The position numbers and the translations under genes are program-made. This document shows positions 8,901 through 18,842 of a DNA stretch of 27,500 bases, piece by piece (position 1 is the first letter of the stretch; each line of letters opens with the position of its first letter). The notes under the pieces were generated by a model. The model worked only from the letters and a program-made list of their open reading frames with translations, did not search any database and was not told the DNA's origin. The stretch covers positions 8,120,001 through 8,147,500 of the forward strand of contig WPIO01000011.1 of assembly GCA_009760855.2 (NCBI GenBank), in the 5' to 3' direction. This DNA comes from Cristatella mucedo. Taxonomy: Eukaryota > Bryozoa > Phylactolaemata > Cristatellidae.

Positions 8901-11673
8901 GAGAACCTCGAGCGCCGACGCACAGATGACCCAGCAGCGACTCTGGTCTTCGTGAGTCGAGACGCGGGCTGCTCAGTGGGCGGGCGCATCGCTCTGCATC
9001 CTTGAGCCCACCTTCGGGGCGAGCGAGTGCACGCGCGCGCTTTCCTCTGATTCAGCGGCGGCCGCCGAATTCCAAAGCTCTCGCAGCAGGCATGAGCCAG
9101 CCAACCCAACACGGAGAGCCAGCCGCCGCGCGCCGAGCGAGGCATCCTGACCAGCCGAGGCCGGTAAATTACTAGCCGGGCGCATAAAAGAACTATCTGT
9201 TTCGCATAAATGGCTTCCTGGTCGGCGCTGCTGACGTGCAAGATGCGGCTGATTCGGAGGCAGCGATAAAGCTGTTTTGCAATCTAGATAGTGAATCGCG
9301 GCCGAAGTGGAATCTCTGCTTCACCGAAACTCAAATCTTGCCGCATGGCTCGCTCAACGAGCTAATTCCGTGCTGTCACACGTGCCCTACGATGGCCGGG
9401 CTGAACTCGAGATTAGTCGGACGCATCGGAGCGAGCTTCGGAGCGAGCTAACGGAGCGAGCGAACGGAAGCGATTGGTAGAGAGAACGAGATAGCAGCAG
9501 CTGGGTGTCGTCGCTCCACGTGCCAAGTTCGAACCGGAGCAAGCGTTCGCTCCCAAGTATGTGAGGAGGCGGCTAAAGTCCCCCCTCCCATCCGGGTAGG
9601 TCTGGCTCAGGGGGGCTGGGCTGCCTCCGACCAAACTGAAAGCCGTTCTCATCACCTTCTCGGGAATCACCGTAGAGCCTCCTCCCTCAAAGCGAAAGCC
9701 GTTTGCAGGTGTCTACCGGGCTTACGGGGCTTCCAGAGAGGGGCTACCCGGTTTAGAGAGCTGTTGCAGAAGCTTGTCGCCAGGAGGAGTGCCATGGGCG
9801 AGCCGAGACTGTACGCATTTGAGTGCAGGTCCCTCATTCAGAGATATACGCCAGTAAGGATGGCATGCAGAGCATACAGGGACAAGAAAGACATGTATAC
9901 GAGGGCGCAGTGAAAGTTGAGCGAAAAAGAAGCATAGGCTAAAGCCGTGTTTGGGCGGTTGGTTTTCTTCCCGTTAGTTTTACGTCGGTTGTTAATCGAT
10001 TTTCCGTCGATCAAACTAGCGCACCACTGGGTCCTATTTCTACGATCGGTTTCGACATCGGCTTTTTCCCAGGGTTATTCATCAGTCATCCACAAAGCTC
10101 CACCTATAGTTCAGTCATTAGTTCGATGTCATCGGGGTGGTAGAAAACGCTTTCAAATGGTTCCCAATAGCAGTTGAATGCAGTGGTGGAGCCACGATTG
10201 CCGGGTAGCCGGGGTAAAGCCCTGCGGAAAATAGTAAAACCAGTGTAAATCGCGAGTCTTTTAATCGACGCGAGAGCGCGCATGCGCGAAGATTTAAAGC
10301 GTGCGACGATCTCATCATTCGTCATTATCGCGGCCAGTTCTTTTTCTCCGTACAAGACCACGGCGTCGCCGAGGTAGTCTGTGGTCGTTTGCAATTGATT
10401 TTAAAGCGTCTCTTTTTTCAGTTGTATTACGCTGAACACAAGTTCGGCCTCGGCGGTCGACACTGGCAGTGTCAGAATAAGTCGAGCCAGCTTTGCACCC
10501 ATGGCCGGCCTCGACACGACCGGACTCTGCCAGTAGGACGGCAGGATCGGAAGGCGTGCCGACGTTACTCAGTGCCCTGGGTCCACGTCGTACTCCCTAC
10601 GAAGAATGCGGAACTGCTGTCGTAAGAGGATCCACTCGACGTCTGGAAAGTCCATCTTTCACAGATTTGGTTGCAACGTTTTCGACACGTTTCTTGACAT
10701 TGAACGCAGAGATGACGATGCTGCTGATGATGACAATGGTGAGAGATCAGGCAGCTCGAGGCGGCGAAGCATCTCATCGCGCTCCTCGTCCAACCGAAAC
10801 CGTCCAATCCTGTGACTTCGTTATGTCAATCGTCGCCGAGTACAATAAGTTGACACTGAAGAAGTGTTCGCAACTATTCGTGCGCTGATTCTGACGAGGC
10901 CGGTCGGATCGGGTGTAGCTGCCAATCAAGTTCGGACACTTTGATTTCACGACGCTGATGAAAGAACTTCTGTCCTGTTGTCAACAGATCGTTGCATCCA
11001 GCCAGCCGTCCGCATCTCCGTCAAGGGCCTACACGGTGTTACGATCGACCAAGTGCAAGGCAACGAAAACATGGCATCCCGATCCTGTCTTGTTGCAATG
11101 CCAGCAAGAGCTCGTGCGCAATAGTTGTGGAATATACCGGCTCTGGAGCCAGTGCGAACGCTCGATTCACTCGTGGATTAAGTTGAGGTCATATGTCAAA
11201 ATGGGCAGGTCTCGACCCAGTATCTCTGTAACCGGAGTGCTCAAAAGAATCATACGCACGCGGAGGGAAACAGGCTGGATGAAAAGCGAGAATGGACGTG
11301 AGCTAGAAGAATGGCATAGGCTGTGTGTGCTGAGTACTCTGGCTCAGCCAAGCACGGCTAACGAACACCAAAAGTATGCGGCGAGTGGACCGTAAGCCCC
11401 CTCGAAAAGGCTTCGCGGATAGTACACGAAACCAGTGGCCTGCGGCTGGAAAGCGATTAAATCAGGCAATAAATCAAGAGAAAAATCGGGTTCGAGATAG
11501 GGCTTGAGGTACGAAACGGGAGAGATGCTTCGTGGACTCGAATAGGGTACAACTGACGGAGCTCGAACAGAACCGTGGTGTAAGATGATAAGAACGTTGG
11601 TGGATGGACAGAGAAAAAAGGGAGAGAGAGAGAGCTAGAGAAAGACAGGCAGGCAGACACACTGACTCACGGG
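8901..11673. other. 2.8 kb unassigned stretch
   Basis: No gene is recognised. The sequence is CpG-rich up to about 9500. A frame free of stops runs 9452-9911 on the + strand without a supporting domain, and its length is not unusual at this GC content. At 10606-11130 one + frame stays coding-like with only three stops (see findings). A GA/GACA-rich stretch lies at 11610-11660, immediately before LINE B copy 2. Confidence 0.4.
10606..11130 (+). pseudogene. Possible decayed coding segment, unrecognised
   Basis: In one + frame the translation is continuous apart from TGA at 10813, TAA at 10846 and a TGA near 10909. It contains an acidic run (RRDDDAADDDNGE), then an RS-rich run, then VDTEEVFATIRALILTRPVG, and later VTIDQVQGNEN. 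The last phrase faintly resembles the helicase motif V of UPF1/ZNFX1-type superfamily 1 helicases (a D-x-x-QG-x-E-N core), but no other helicase motif is present. It may be an eroded gene or a chance open frame in GC-rich DNA. I give it little weight. Confidence 0.15.
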
Positions 11674-12162
11674 CAAAGTTCTTACTCTGACCCACAAGGC
11701 CGGCCACGGCTTGGCTCCTTCGTACCTAGCTGAACTGCTGCATCAGTTTCAGCCTGTTCGCGCCCTCAGGTCCTGTGTGGACAATAAATTAGCTGTCTCA
11801 TTCCTCCGCTTAAAGACAGTTGGCGACAGAAGCTTTAGCTCTGCAGGTCCTAGACTGTGGAACTCGCTTCCACAATTCTTACGCAACGACATCTACTCTC
11901 CAACTGCCGACTATGGCACATATTTCTTTATCAGCGGTCCTGAGCTGCTACTTCTATGCTGCTCACTACCTCAGCTGCTCTCCTAACTCTGCTATGCTTC
12001 TCACTTTCTCTTTGTTGCGTGAGACGAAGTCTGTTGGCTACCGAATGCGTACCGAAAGCCGCTTAGGCTGTGAGTGCGCTATACAAAACTCTCCTGCGTA
12101 CTACCCACATGGTCTTTATGACTTTGTGGAGTTACTGACGGAGATACATGACATGACATGAC
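11674..12162 (+). mobile_element. LINE family B copy 2, C-terminal domain and CATGA tail
   Basis: This aligns base by base with copy 1 from GCAAAGTTCTTAC onward. The protein blocks are APSYLAELLHQFQPVRALRS (from 11711), LRLKTVGDRSFSSAGPRLWN and SLPQFLRND. A second frame from 11820 carries on into the UTR. The 3' end is GTGGAGTTACTGACGGAGAT followed by (ACATG)n to 12162. Flanks on both sides are GACA/CAGA-rich (AGAAAGACAGGC before 11660, AGAAAGACAGAC after 12162). This suggests either insertion into a microsatellite or an eroded target duplication. Confidence 0.82.
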
Positions 12163-13339
12163 AGAAAGACAGACATGCAGACAGATAGACACACAGGCAG
12201 ACAGACAGAGTGATTAGTAGATGCGAATGATCCTCGATTGAGTCTCGCTAACCGCTAACAGCCCCACCGAATAAACCGTAGCCAACTGGTCCTTTGTCGG
12301 AGGCCGCGTGTGATTTGCCTGCGTCTCGCCGACACAACATCTAGCGAAGCTGCGTCGGCGACACGCGAACGCTCGGGCACGTGGCTGTGCAGAGCGTAGA
12401 AGAGCGGCTGCCGGGGGTCGAAGCAACCAATCACCCGCTGCACCTCGATCGGTTTCGAGTGCTCCACTGAATAACGGAGCTAGAGGCGAGCTGTCACCTT
12501 GACTTGGCTGAGGCGATGCAGGCAATGAAGCTGAATGCGGTTTAACACTTTGCTGTGCCGATGCCGTACCCTCAGAGTGCCGCTAAATTAGTATCTGTGA
12601 GATATTCACAGCAGGAGTAACATCTTCAGTCGAGGATATCCATTAAGAATGACAGAATCCTGCATGAGCAGAAGATCCCATAGATGGTTTCGCTGGCATT
12701 AATGATGACTGGCTCATGGCTAGCAGTAGATAATGTGCCGAACGGTGACAGAACCATTTGACTTCGGCAAAAACCTGTTCGATCCTAACGACACCTATTG
12801 CTCGTAGCGAATTTATACAGCGGCCACAACTGGGCGCCGAAATCGACACTTTATTGAGAGGCCAGCTAGTAGCGGGCAACGGGCAAGCGCTTTACACGTT
12901 GCGAACCGGTTTACACTAAACAAATTTCCTTAATCCGGGTATAACAGACCCTTCGGTATTCCTGCGGTCGCTAGCAATGGTCTCCAAAGATGGAGCACTA
13001 AATCGCAAACGATACGAGAGGCAGCAGAGTAATCACTGGAACACAACGGCGAAGACCAAGTTACACTTAGCTGCTCCCTTCCGTAGATTCTGTCTCTCGC
13101 TCTCTCTTAGCTTTGCCTCTCGCTAGTGCTACTAAAGGTAAAGCTCTGAACTTTTTCAAGGGTCTTATTTTTATTCTCTCCCATCTAAACTTGAGCTATG
13201 ACGTGGCCACCAATGCTTGGTGGCCATTTTCGGGTTCATCCATCAAGTTAAATCGCTTGAAATCCTCTGCTGATGGCATTCCTACGTTGCCTAATAGCTT
13301 ACCGCGTTGCTTAATGTAGCTTCTTAGAAGCGGACCGCG
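12163..13339. other. Unassigned stretch
   Basis: A GACA-type simple repeat lies at 12163-12215. No gene is recognised in the remainder; the - frame at 12214-12525 (103 codons) overlaps other frames and has no domain. A perfect 10-bp inverted repeat is annotated separately at 13204-13226. Confidence 0.4.
13204..13226. repeat. Perfect 10-bp inverted repeat with 3-base loop
   Basis: TGGCCACCAA-TGC-TTGGTGGCCA can fold as a tight hairpin. No neighbouring gene explains it. It could be a remnant of a transposon end or a chance palindrome. Confidence 0.5.
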
Positions 13340-13660
13340 TAAGCGCTGCTTCAAGGGATGCAAATTCAAGGCCAGAGATACGATAGAAGCTGTAAGCGAG
13401 TTGCGAACTTTCGGTACGTACGAACCGAAGGCCCGTTCACCGAAGCGTTTCGTTTTGGCGCTCGAGTACTGGCGACTGGCCGACTGGAAGCCGGCGAGCC
13501 GACAGTACTGCTAGAGCAACATCCTGCAGCAGCAGCACGACTCTCGGATTGATAGGCTGGTGCTGCAAGCGAGTGCGGCAACCGGCAGGCCAGAGTGCGA
13601 CAACCAGCGAGTCCGTCCAACAGCGGGCAAAATAAGTTCGTCCAATGGCGAGTCGTCAAG
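13340..13660 (-). mobile_element. Divergent L2-like LINE C-terminal fragment
   Basis: On the - strand, 13475-13360 reads AKTKRFGERAFGSYVPKVRN followed by SLTASIVSLA, equivalent to the FGDRAFS..APKLWNSLP block of the other LINEs. Further upstream on the same strand, LPHSLAAPAYQSE (about 13590-13545) corresponds to LHSLAPAYLSDL. Two frames are needed to join the blocks. It is GC-richer than families A and C, which may reflect local composition. No 3' tail is seen. Confidence 0.6.
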
Positions 13661-14682
13661 AAATAGCGTTCGCGCTCTCAGATGCACGACGGGCGAACGT
13701 CGTTGTAGCGGTGAGCGGCAAGCTCACCAATCGGCAAGCTCACCAATCTTGAGGACGCAGTCTTCCAACTTGAGGGCACGTCGCTGGGCTCGAATTTTTA
13801 GCTGCGCGCACCCAACGCGGGAAACCAGGGAAAATGGCCGGCACCAGCAGCAAGCCGCTCTCCTTCGCTCCCGGAGGCGGGCGTCGTCGCGCATGCGCGG
13901 CGACGCTGGTTCCCGAGCTCGCGCGAGCGAGTCGATCCCACAGCGGCCGCAGCGCCCTCAGCTCGTCTGCCGCCTGCAGCCGCCTGGTCGTCAATAGGCC
14001 TGCGACACTACGGAAAACGGTCGCTGAAAAGTGCTGGTTGCGTCGGCTTAGCACGATACTGAAACGCCGGCGTGCTCGGAAAAAATAGGCGAGCAAGTCG
14101 CGGCCGAGATACTTATTTCTCTCGGCTCTAGAATTGTAGCGGCTCGGAACTGGTTTTGTGAGAGAATCCGCTGCCAGGCAGGATAAAAGCCGAATCCGCG
14201 TAATAGGCAAGCAGCGGCTATGCCCCAGTAGTTGAGCAGCGTTTGGCTCAACGCTTGGCTTTGTACGAGAGAGAATCGTACGCCTTGGCGGGTTCAGTTT
14301 GGCCCGTAAACCTCGGTCGCTGTCAAATACACTTCTCCACGCTTTTTATATGGACTTGAAGAATTGTAATCGCAAGGTATGCGCACGCGCACACATTTCG
14401 TCGCTGCCGCGTCGTTCCACCACTGTCGGTATGACTACGCGCATTGCGCCGCTCCTACGAGTCGCTAGCTGTGCCACAAGGTACAGGCTTCGCGCCGGCC
14501 GTTGTTCAAGGCGCGTCGGCGGAGACTAGCACCGCTACGAGGCGCTGCGTTTGCGGCCTAGTTCTGAGCGGACGTGGAAGCCGCACACCGCGAGCGTTTG
14601 TAACACCACCTGTGCTGCGCGTCTGACTGTCCTCGCGAGCCGGCCACAGGCGCCGGAACGCCCACATGCGCGGACCGACTTA
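13661..14682. other. CpG-rich unassigned stretch
   Basis: Overlapping open frames of 60-156 codons occur on both strands and have no domains, as expected in GC-rich DNA. A 16-base unit (CGGCAAGCTCACCAAT) is repeated in tandem at about 13719-13750. Small stem-loops occur near 14232-14278, for example GTACGA-GAGAGAA-TCGTAC. Confidence 0.4.
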
Positions 14683-15640
14683 CTAGTTATGGGCAAACAA
14701 AGTGCGATTCTGAAATTTGAAAATTCAACGCTCAAAATTGGCTCTGCCAGCATGATCTGCACAAAATTAAGGGGTTCTGTTCAAAATTGACCTTTTATTA
14801 GACGAGCACATCAGCTCCACAGTCAGGTCTGCCCACTTTCAGCGACATAGCATTGCTAAAATTCGAGCTTGCTTTAACAGGGATATTACATCTAAATTGG
14901 TCCATGCATTTGTGACATCCCGTCTTTACTTCTGTAACTCACTGCTTGCTGATCTACTGGCATGTGCAATCAGGCGCTTACAACTGGTGCAAAACTCTGC
15001 AGCAAGGCTTGTCTGTCGTGAGCGTCGCAGTTGCCACATCACACCACTTCTCGCCGACTTGCACTGGCTAATAGTCAAGCTATGGATTGATTTCAAGGTT
15101 TTGTCGAGCACTTTTAGGGCCCTTCATTCTTTGGCGCCAGCCGACCTATCAGAACCACTCCCCCTATGTATCTCCGTCCCCCAACAGACTAGTCATCATA
15201 TCACCCGTGTGAATCAAATCGTTTATCTACACCTCGTACGAACTTCAAACCCTTTGGCGACCGTGCCTTTAGTTTGCATGCCACCAAATCCGGGAACTCA
15301 CTTCCGACTGACGTCATGACATCGACTGACGTCACGACATCGACTGACGACATTTACAAAGAATCCAAAAACGCTTCTATTTATCACAGCATTTAGTGGG
15401 TCCGCATGATTCATTCTTTTTGTGCTTATTTTGTGCTGACGCTGCATGCTGCAACTAATCATATTTGTATGCTGACCCTGTGCATGTCATCTTTAACCAT
15501 GTTATTCTTGTTGTTTATTGAACATGTTACCACTAACCATTTGATCGTGTTTCGTTTACAACAAATGTAAAGTGCCTTGAAAGAGATTAAGTTATCTGAG
15601 CGTGCAATAAAAATGTACTAATAATAACAATAATAAAAAT
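14683..15640 (+). mobile_element. LINE family A copy 3
   Basis: This copy begins ACTAGTTATGGGCAAAC, matching 4450 of copy 2, just after the RT palm. It continues through the thumb and C-terminal region: FVTSRLYFCNSLLADLLACA (from about 14905), RRLQLVQNSAARLVCRERRS (from about 14970), SLAPADLSEPLP, then the UTR. An 18-base unit (GACTGACGTCATGACATC) is repeated in tandem at 15306-15345, in the segment after the PKLWNSLP block. The 3' end has AGTGCCTTGAAAGAGATTAAG, a weakened hairpin, and an AATAATAACAATAAT tail. It lies tail to tail with the next element. Stops interrupt the frame. Confidence 0.85.
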
Positions 15641-15838
15641 AATGTACTTCATGAATCGCCCTCAGAGAACTATATATCTCTCTCTATAGGCGCTTTACAT
15701 TAGCTGCAAAGGAAGCACGATCGAATGGTTAGTGGTAGCATGCTCAATAAACAACAAGAGTAACGTGGCTACGGTTTGACATGCATCTGGTCAGAATGCA
15801 AGTATGGTTAGTGACAGCATGCATTATTGTTATTATTA
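15641..15838 (-). mobile_element. LINE family A 3' UTR fragment, inverted relative to copy 3
   Basis: Read on the - strand this is the last 180 bases of LINE A: ACTAACCATACTTGCATTC, then TTGATCGTGCTTCCTTTGC, then AGCTAATGTAAAGCGCC and the hairpin with a TATATA loop, ending near 15650. It is followed on the + side by an ATTATTGTTATTATTA tract (15823-15838), the exact reverse complement of 15619-15634 at the end of copy 3. The two elements form a large inverted repeat. Confidence 0.78.
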
Positions 15839-16429
15839 AGTATATTGGGGACCATAGTACATCTTATCCCTGCGTCCGACCTCGTCATTCGTCATCGGCC
15901 ACGCCGTGGTGAAGCAGTTAATACGGTATCGTTTGTTCATAGAGCCAGCCCACTTTCTGCTATGGGCACAGTGTCCACAGCAGGCTGTTAAACGTATTCA
16001 CTGGCGTCTCTTTATAGTTACGTTGTATCAACACAATTTGATGTGTCTTTTTAGCTTAGGGCGTATTAGTTCGGGTGTGGTGCTTAGTGGTTGTGAGCTT
16101 TTGGGTTTACATTTAAGGGTCTAGTGATTAGATTTTGAATTTTTTTATTGTTATCATATTTTATTTATTTTTTTTTTATTTTTCTCCTCGGCCGCGTCAT
16201 TCGTCGTTGGTCGCGTTGTAGAGAAGCGCTTTGGTGTACCGCAGCTCGTGTACTCAAAACCGACCTGGAAAGGCCACTTAACGCACTCTGACGTGACCCG
16301 AACGTGAACCCGAGGAGCGCTGCCGGAAGCTCGATACGCGGTGTCTCGGCTCCCGGCGCTGCCCTCGACGTCGTCATCGTGGTCAAGCCCGTTTGGCTTG
16401 CGATTAATGTCTCGAGCCTCGCTCGTGGT
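15839..16429. other. Stretch between LINEs and the GPCR leader
   Basis: AT-rich, with a T-rich run at 16138-16185. A diverged direct repeat of about 45 bases starting CGTCATTCGTC occurs at 15883 and again at 16194, either side of that run. I see no gene. Confidence 0.4.
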
Positions 16430-16795
16430 TAGCCCCGGCGCGATGCAGCCAATTAGAGCGCGGCCGCGCATTAGGGATTTGCGGCGCCGTGTATTAATCG
16501 ACGGCGGCGACGCTCCGCGCGAGTGGGCGAGGCGAAAATTGGGGCATCACTTCGCTGCGCCTACTGTCTCGTCGAGAGCGCTCTTAGAGAGGCGCTTGGA
16601 CGACGACGACGCAGACCTCGGCCATTGAGCATTCGTCGTCTCTCGCCGAGCGCTCTCTCGAGTTCTCTCGCTCTTCGGTCTGAGTGGACAGTCAACTGCG
16701 GGAGTGGCAGTTTCGAGTGGCGCGCGGGCGATCGACGACGCCGCATCCGCAGCCGCCGCCGCCACTGCCGCTGAGATGCGCTAAAGGAAAATACA
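16430..16795 (+). promoter_or_regulatory. CpG-rich leader / probable promoter region of the GPCR gene
   Basis: The 370 bases before the receptor start are GC- and CpG-rich, with (CGA)n and (CCG)n runs, as in CpG-island-type promoters. No TATA box is convincing. An in-frame TGA at 16772-16774 closes the receptor frame upstream. The transcription start cannot be placed from sequence alone, and an upstream noncoding exon is possible. Confidence 0.4.
16776..16784 (+). promoter_or_regulatory. Minimal upstream ORF (Met-Arg-stop) before the GPCR start
   Basis: ATG CGC TAA lies 11 bases before the receptor ATG, in a different frame. If both are on the mature transcript, ribosomes would meet this start first. 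Its context (GAG before ATG, C after) has a purine at -3 and no G at +4, so it is of medium strength. Such tiny upstream ORFs can lower translation of the main frame. The effect here is inferred. Confidence 0.4.
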
Positions 16796-17870
16796 ATGGA
16801 CCTCAGCGCTACGCTCGGCAGCTCGCTCGTGGGCAAAGGAGCGTCGTCGCCACAGCCGGCGTCCGCCGAATGCGACGGCGGACCGTCGTGCGTCCCGGGC
16901 GACGTCAACGGCACGGCGAGCGGCGGCGGCGAGGACGCGCCGTTGAGGCTGGTGCTGCTCGCCGCGCAGTCGACCATCTACGCGGTGGCCACAGTGTCGA
17001 ACGTGGTCGTACTGGCCGTGCTGGCCGCGGCGCACCGGAAGCAGCGGCTGAGCCGAATGTACCTGCTCGTGGCGCACCTGTGCTTCGCCGACCTCACCGT
17101 GGCAACGTTCAGCGTGCTGCCCAACGTGCTGCTGCAGGCGCACTACTTCCGCTGGGTGGTGCCGAGCGACTTCCTGTGCAGGTCGGTGAACTACCTCGGC
17201 CTCGCCTCCATCTACGCGTCCACGTACGTCCTCGTGGCGACGGCGATCGACCGCTACGTGGCCATCTGCCACCCGATGGCCATGGCGAGCGCCTGGTGCC
17301 GCCAGCGGAGCGTGCACGCGCTCGCCGCCGCCGCCTGGGCGGCGTCGCTGGCTTTCAGCGCGCCGCAGCTGGCGCTCTTCCGCTACTCGTACAGCGCCGA
17401 GGTGAGCACTGCCGACTGCTGGGCGTCGTTCCACGACGAGCCGCGCGAGAGCGAGCGGCGCCAGCTCGCCTACGCACTCTGGTTTGCCTCGGCCGTCTGG
17501 TTCGCGCCCACGATCGCGCTGACGTTCTGCTACGCGAGCATAACCGCCGCCGTGTGGCGCAGCCGCGGCGCCGTCATGACGGTCGTGGCCAGATCGCATC
17601 GCGAGGGGGCGGTGGCGAACGGCGGCGGCGGCGGATGCAGATCGCCGCCGCCGACCGCCAAAGATTCGGCGACGGCGGCTGCGAACGACGACTCGGCGGG
17701 CGTGCTCACCAAGCACCTCGTCGCGTCGCGGCGCGGCGATGGCCGCTGGCTGTCGTCGGAGACGAGGAGGACGGTCAAGCTGACGCTGACCGTCATCGCG
17801 TCGTACGTGCTCTGCTGGTCGCCGTGGATGATATCGACGCTGGTAACATCCGTCGTCGTGGACAGCCCCG
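16796..17870 (+). CDS. Class A neuropeptide GPCR, first coding exon (vasopressin/oxytocin/NPS/CCAP receptor group), TM1-TM6
   Basis: The exon encodes 358 codons plus one base of a seven-helix receptor, probably coupled to G proteins at the cell surface. The start is the first ATG after an in-frame TGA and has a good context (ACAATGG). Landmarks: N-glycosylation site NGT at 38-40; TM1 about 52-77; TM2 about 88-110 with HLCFADL (Asp99); Cys128 at the top of TM3, pairing with Cys208 in loop 2; ASTYVLV then DRYVAICHP at 152-160 after TM3; TM4 172-192; DCWASF at 207-212; TM5 about 223-250; a Gly/Ala/Pro-rich third inner loop (about 255-325); RRTVKLTLTV, then TM6 with CWSP at 340-343. DCWA-F and TVK before TM6 are typical of vasopressin/oxytocin-type receptors; ASTYVLV..IDRY also fits NPS/CCAP receptors. 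The exon ends CCCCG|GTAAGC after TM6 (phase 1). The frame stays open to 17953, but that part reads as intron. TM7 with NPxxY is missing here. GC at third positions is very high. Confidence 0.88.
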
Positions 17871-18242
17871 GTAAGCGAAAGAGCGCCGCTCTCGCCGCCC
17901 TCCCTGTACGAGCCTCCTCTGGAGCGGCCGCCTTCTCGTCCGCTCTGCCGTAAAGCAGACGCCGCAGTCGCAGGCCGATAGGTTGCCTGCGGCGGGCGAG
18001 AGCGCCCCGTTTTAGCTTTTAGCGCTCGCCACCGCAGCCACCGCCGCCCCGCCTTCGAGCTCCGTCGGGCTTAGTGCGGATCGACGGAAGTTCGGACGTT
18101 CGAGCCCCATCGCTTGGCGATCGCAGGTCGGTCATGGCGAGGATGGGGTCGCGAGATCAGGCAGCTGCCAAGAGATGCGTCCTTACGAGCGAAGGCTGGA
18201 AGCCTGCGGGGGGGGGGGAGGGAGGAGGCCATAAGGGTGATC
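17871..18242 (+). other. Start of the GPCR intron
   Basis: The splice donor GTAAGC at 17871-17876 fits the GTRAG rule. The following CpG-rich sequence loses receptor similarity at once (GKRKSAALAALP and so on), which argues for splicing here. An 11-base G run lies at 18208-18218. No acceptor or TM7-coding exon with an NPxxY codon pattern was found further along the + strand, so the intron may run beyond the window. Confidence 0.6.
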
Positions 18243-18405
18243 AGCCGCGATGGCCCACCAGGTAAGGCGGTAGCTTTTAACGACCTCGGTTCCGAGGTCG
18301 TGGGTTCGAATCCTGCGGCGAGCGATCCTTTGCCACTGCAAGAAGCGGTGACAGCCGTAAAGGCTCATCTGTCTCTATACAAAAGAGGCTGATGAATCAG
18401 CTAGT
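18243..18405 (+). mobile_element. SINE B copy 3 (best preserved)
   Basis: A-box-like TGGCCCACCAGG starts at 18251, and the B box GGGTTCGAATCC is at 18302-18313. The body CTGCAAGAAGCGGTGACAGC, AAAGGCTCATCTGTCTC and AAGAGGCTGATGAATCAGC is the best version of the family here. It lies in the GPCR intron, if the intron extends this far. The tail CAGCTAG is not followed by a clear simple repeat. Confidence 0.78.
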
Positions 18406-18842
18406 GAAGGCAGAGCTTCGGCTAACTGAAGCCGACCCAGAAGAGAGGCGCATGCCTTTCCAGCGTCCATTCTACAGGCCGCATACGGTCAGCCCCAAGG
18501 GGAATTTCCGGCACCCCTCCCCCAGACGTGGTTGAGCGGCTCTGAGACGCCTGCAATCACGAAATCGAGCTCTTAGCAGGTGACCACGCGCACACGCTCC
18601 TGGCAGTCGAACCTGGGACAGGTTCGGGCGCTGGCCGCCGCATCGTCATGCCGAGCGTCTCGGCGTCGCATCCGAGGCTTCGGCACGGAACACCTCGTGC
18701 GCTAGAGACCCGCTCCCTCGGTCGTGTAGCACCATGTGACCACCCGAAAAGGGCCAAAGCAGCTGCAGGTCTGCTCAGCCAGCCGCCAAGCTGCCGCTCA
18801 AGCGCGGCTCGTTTGGGCGAGAGCTTGCGGCACTCGGTAACA
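18406..18842. other. Unassigned stretch with a small hairpin
   Basis: No gene is seen. CGAACCTG-GGA-CAGGTTCG at 18608-18626 is a perfect 8-bp inverted repeat around a B-box-like GGTTCG. Other small palindromes lie at 18415-18500. Confidence 0.4.

Noticed and set aside
10181-10225. hAT transposon terminal repeat (CAGTGGTGGAGCCACGATTG)
   Set aside because: The start resembles hAT ends, but no matching inverted end or 8-bp target duplication was found nearby.
6739-11690. A common fixed 5' end for the two LINE B copies at GCAAAGTTCTTA, which would mark a defined mini-element
   Set aside because: Copy 1 still shows degenerate LINE coding upstream (RLVCKSLRFDRE and PVGQRMQ), so its homology extends to about 6637 and the shared start is not real.
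16684-17874. A 396-codon open + frame and a 311-codon - frame overlapping the GPCR exon
   Set aside because: Both are rich in Arg/Ala/Gly/His with no domain, and the + one begins with GTG. They follow from the very high GC at third codon positions of the real receptor frame.
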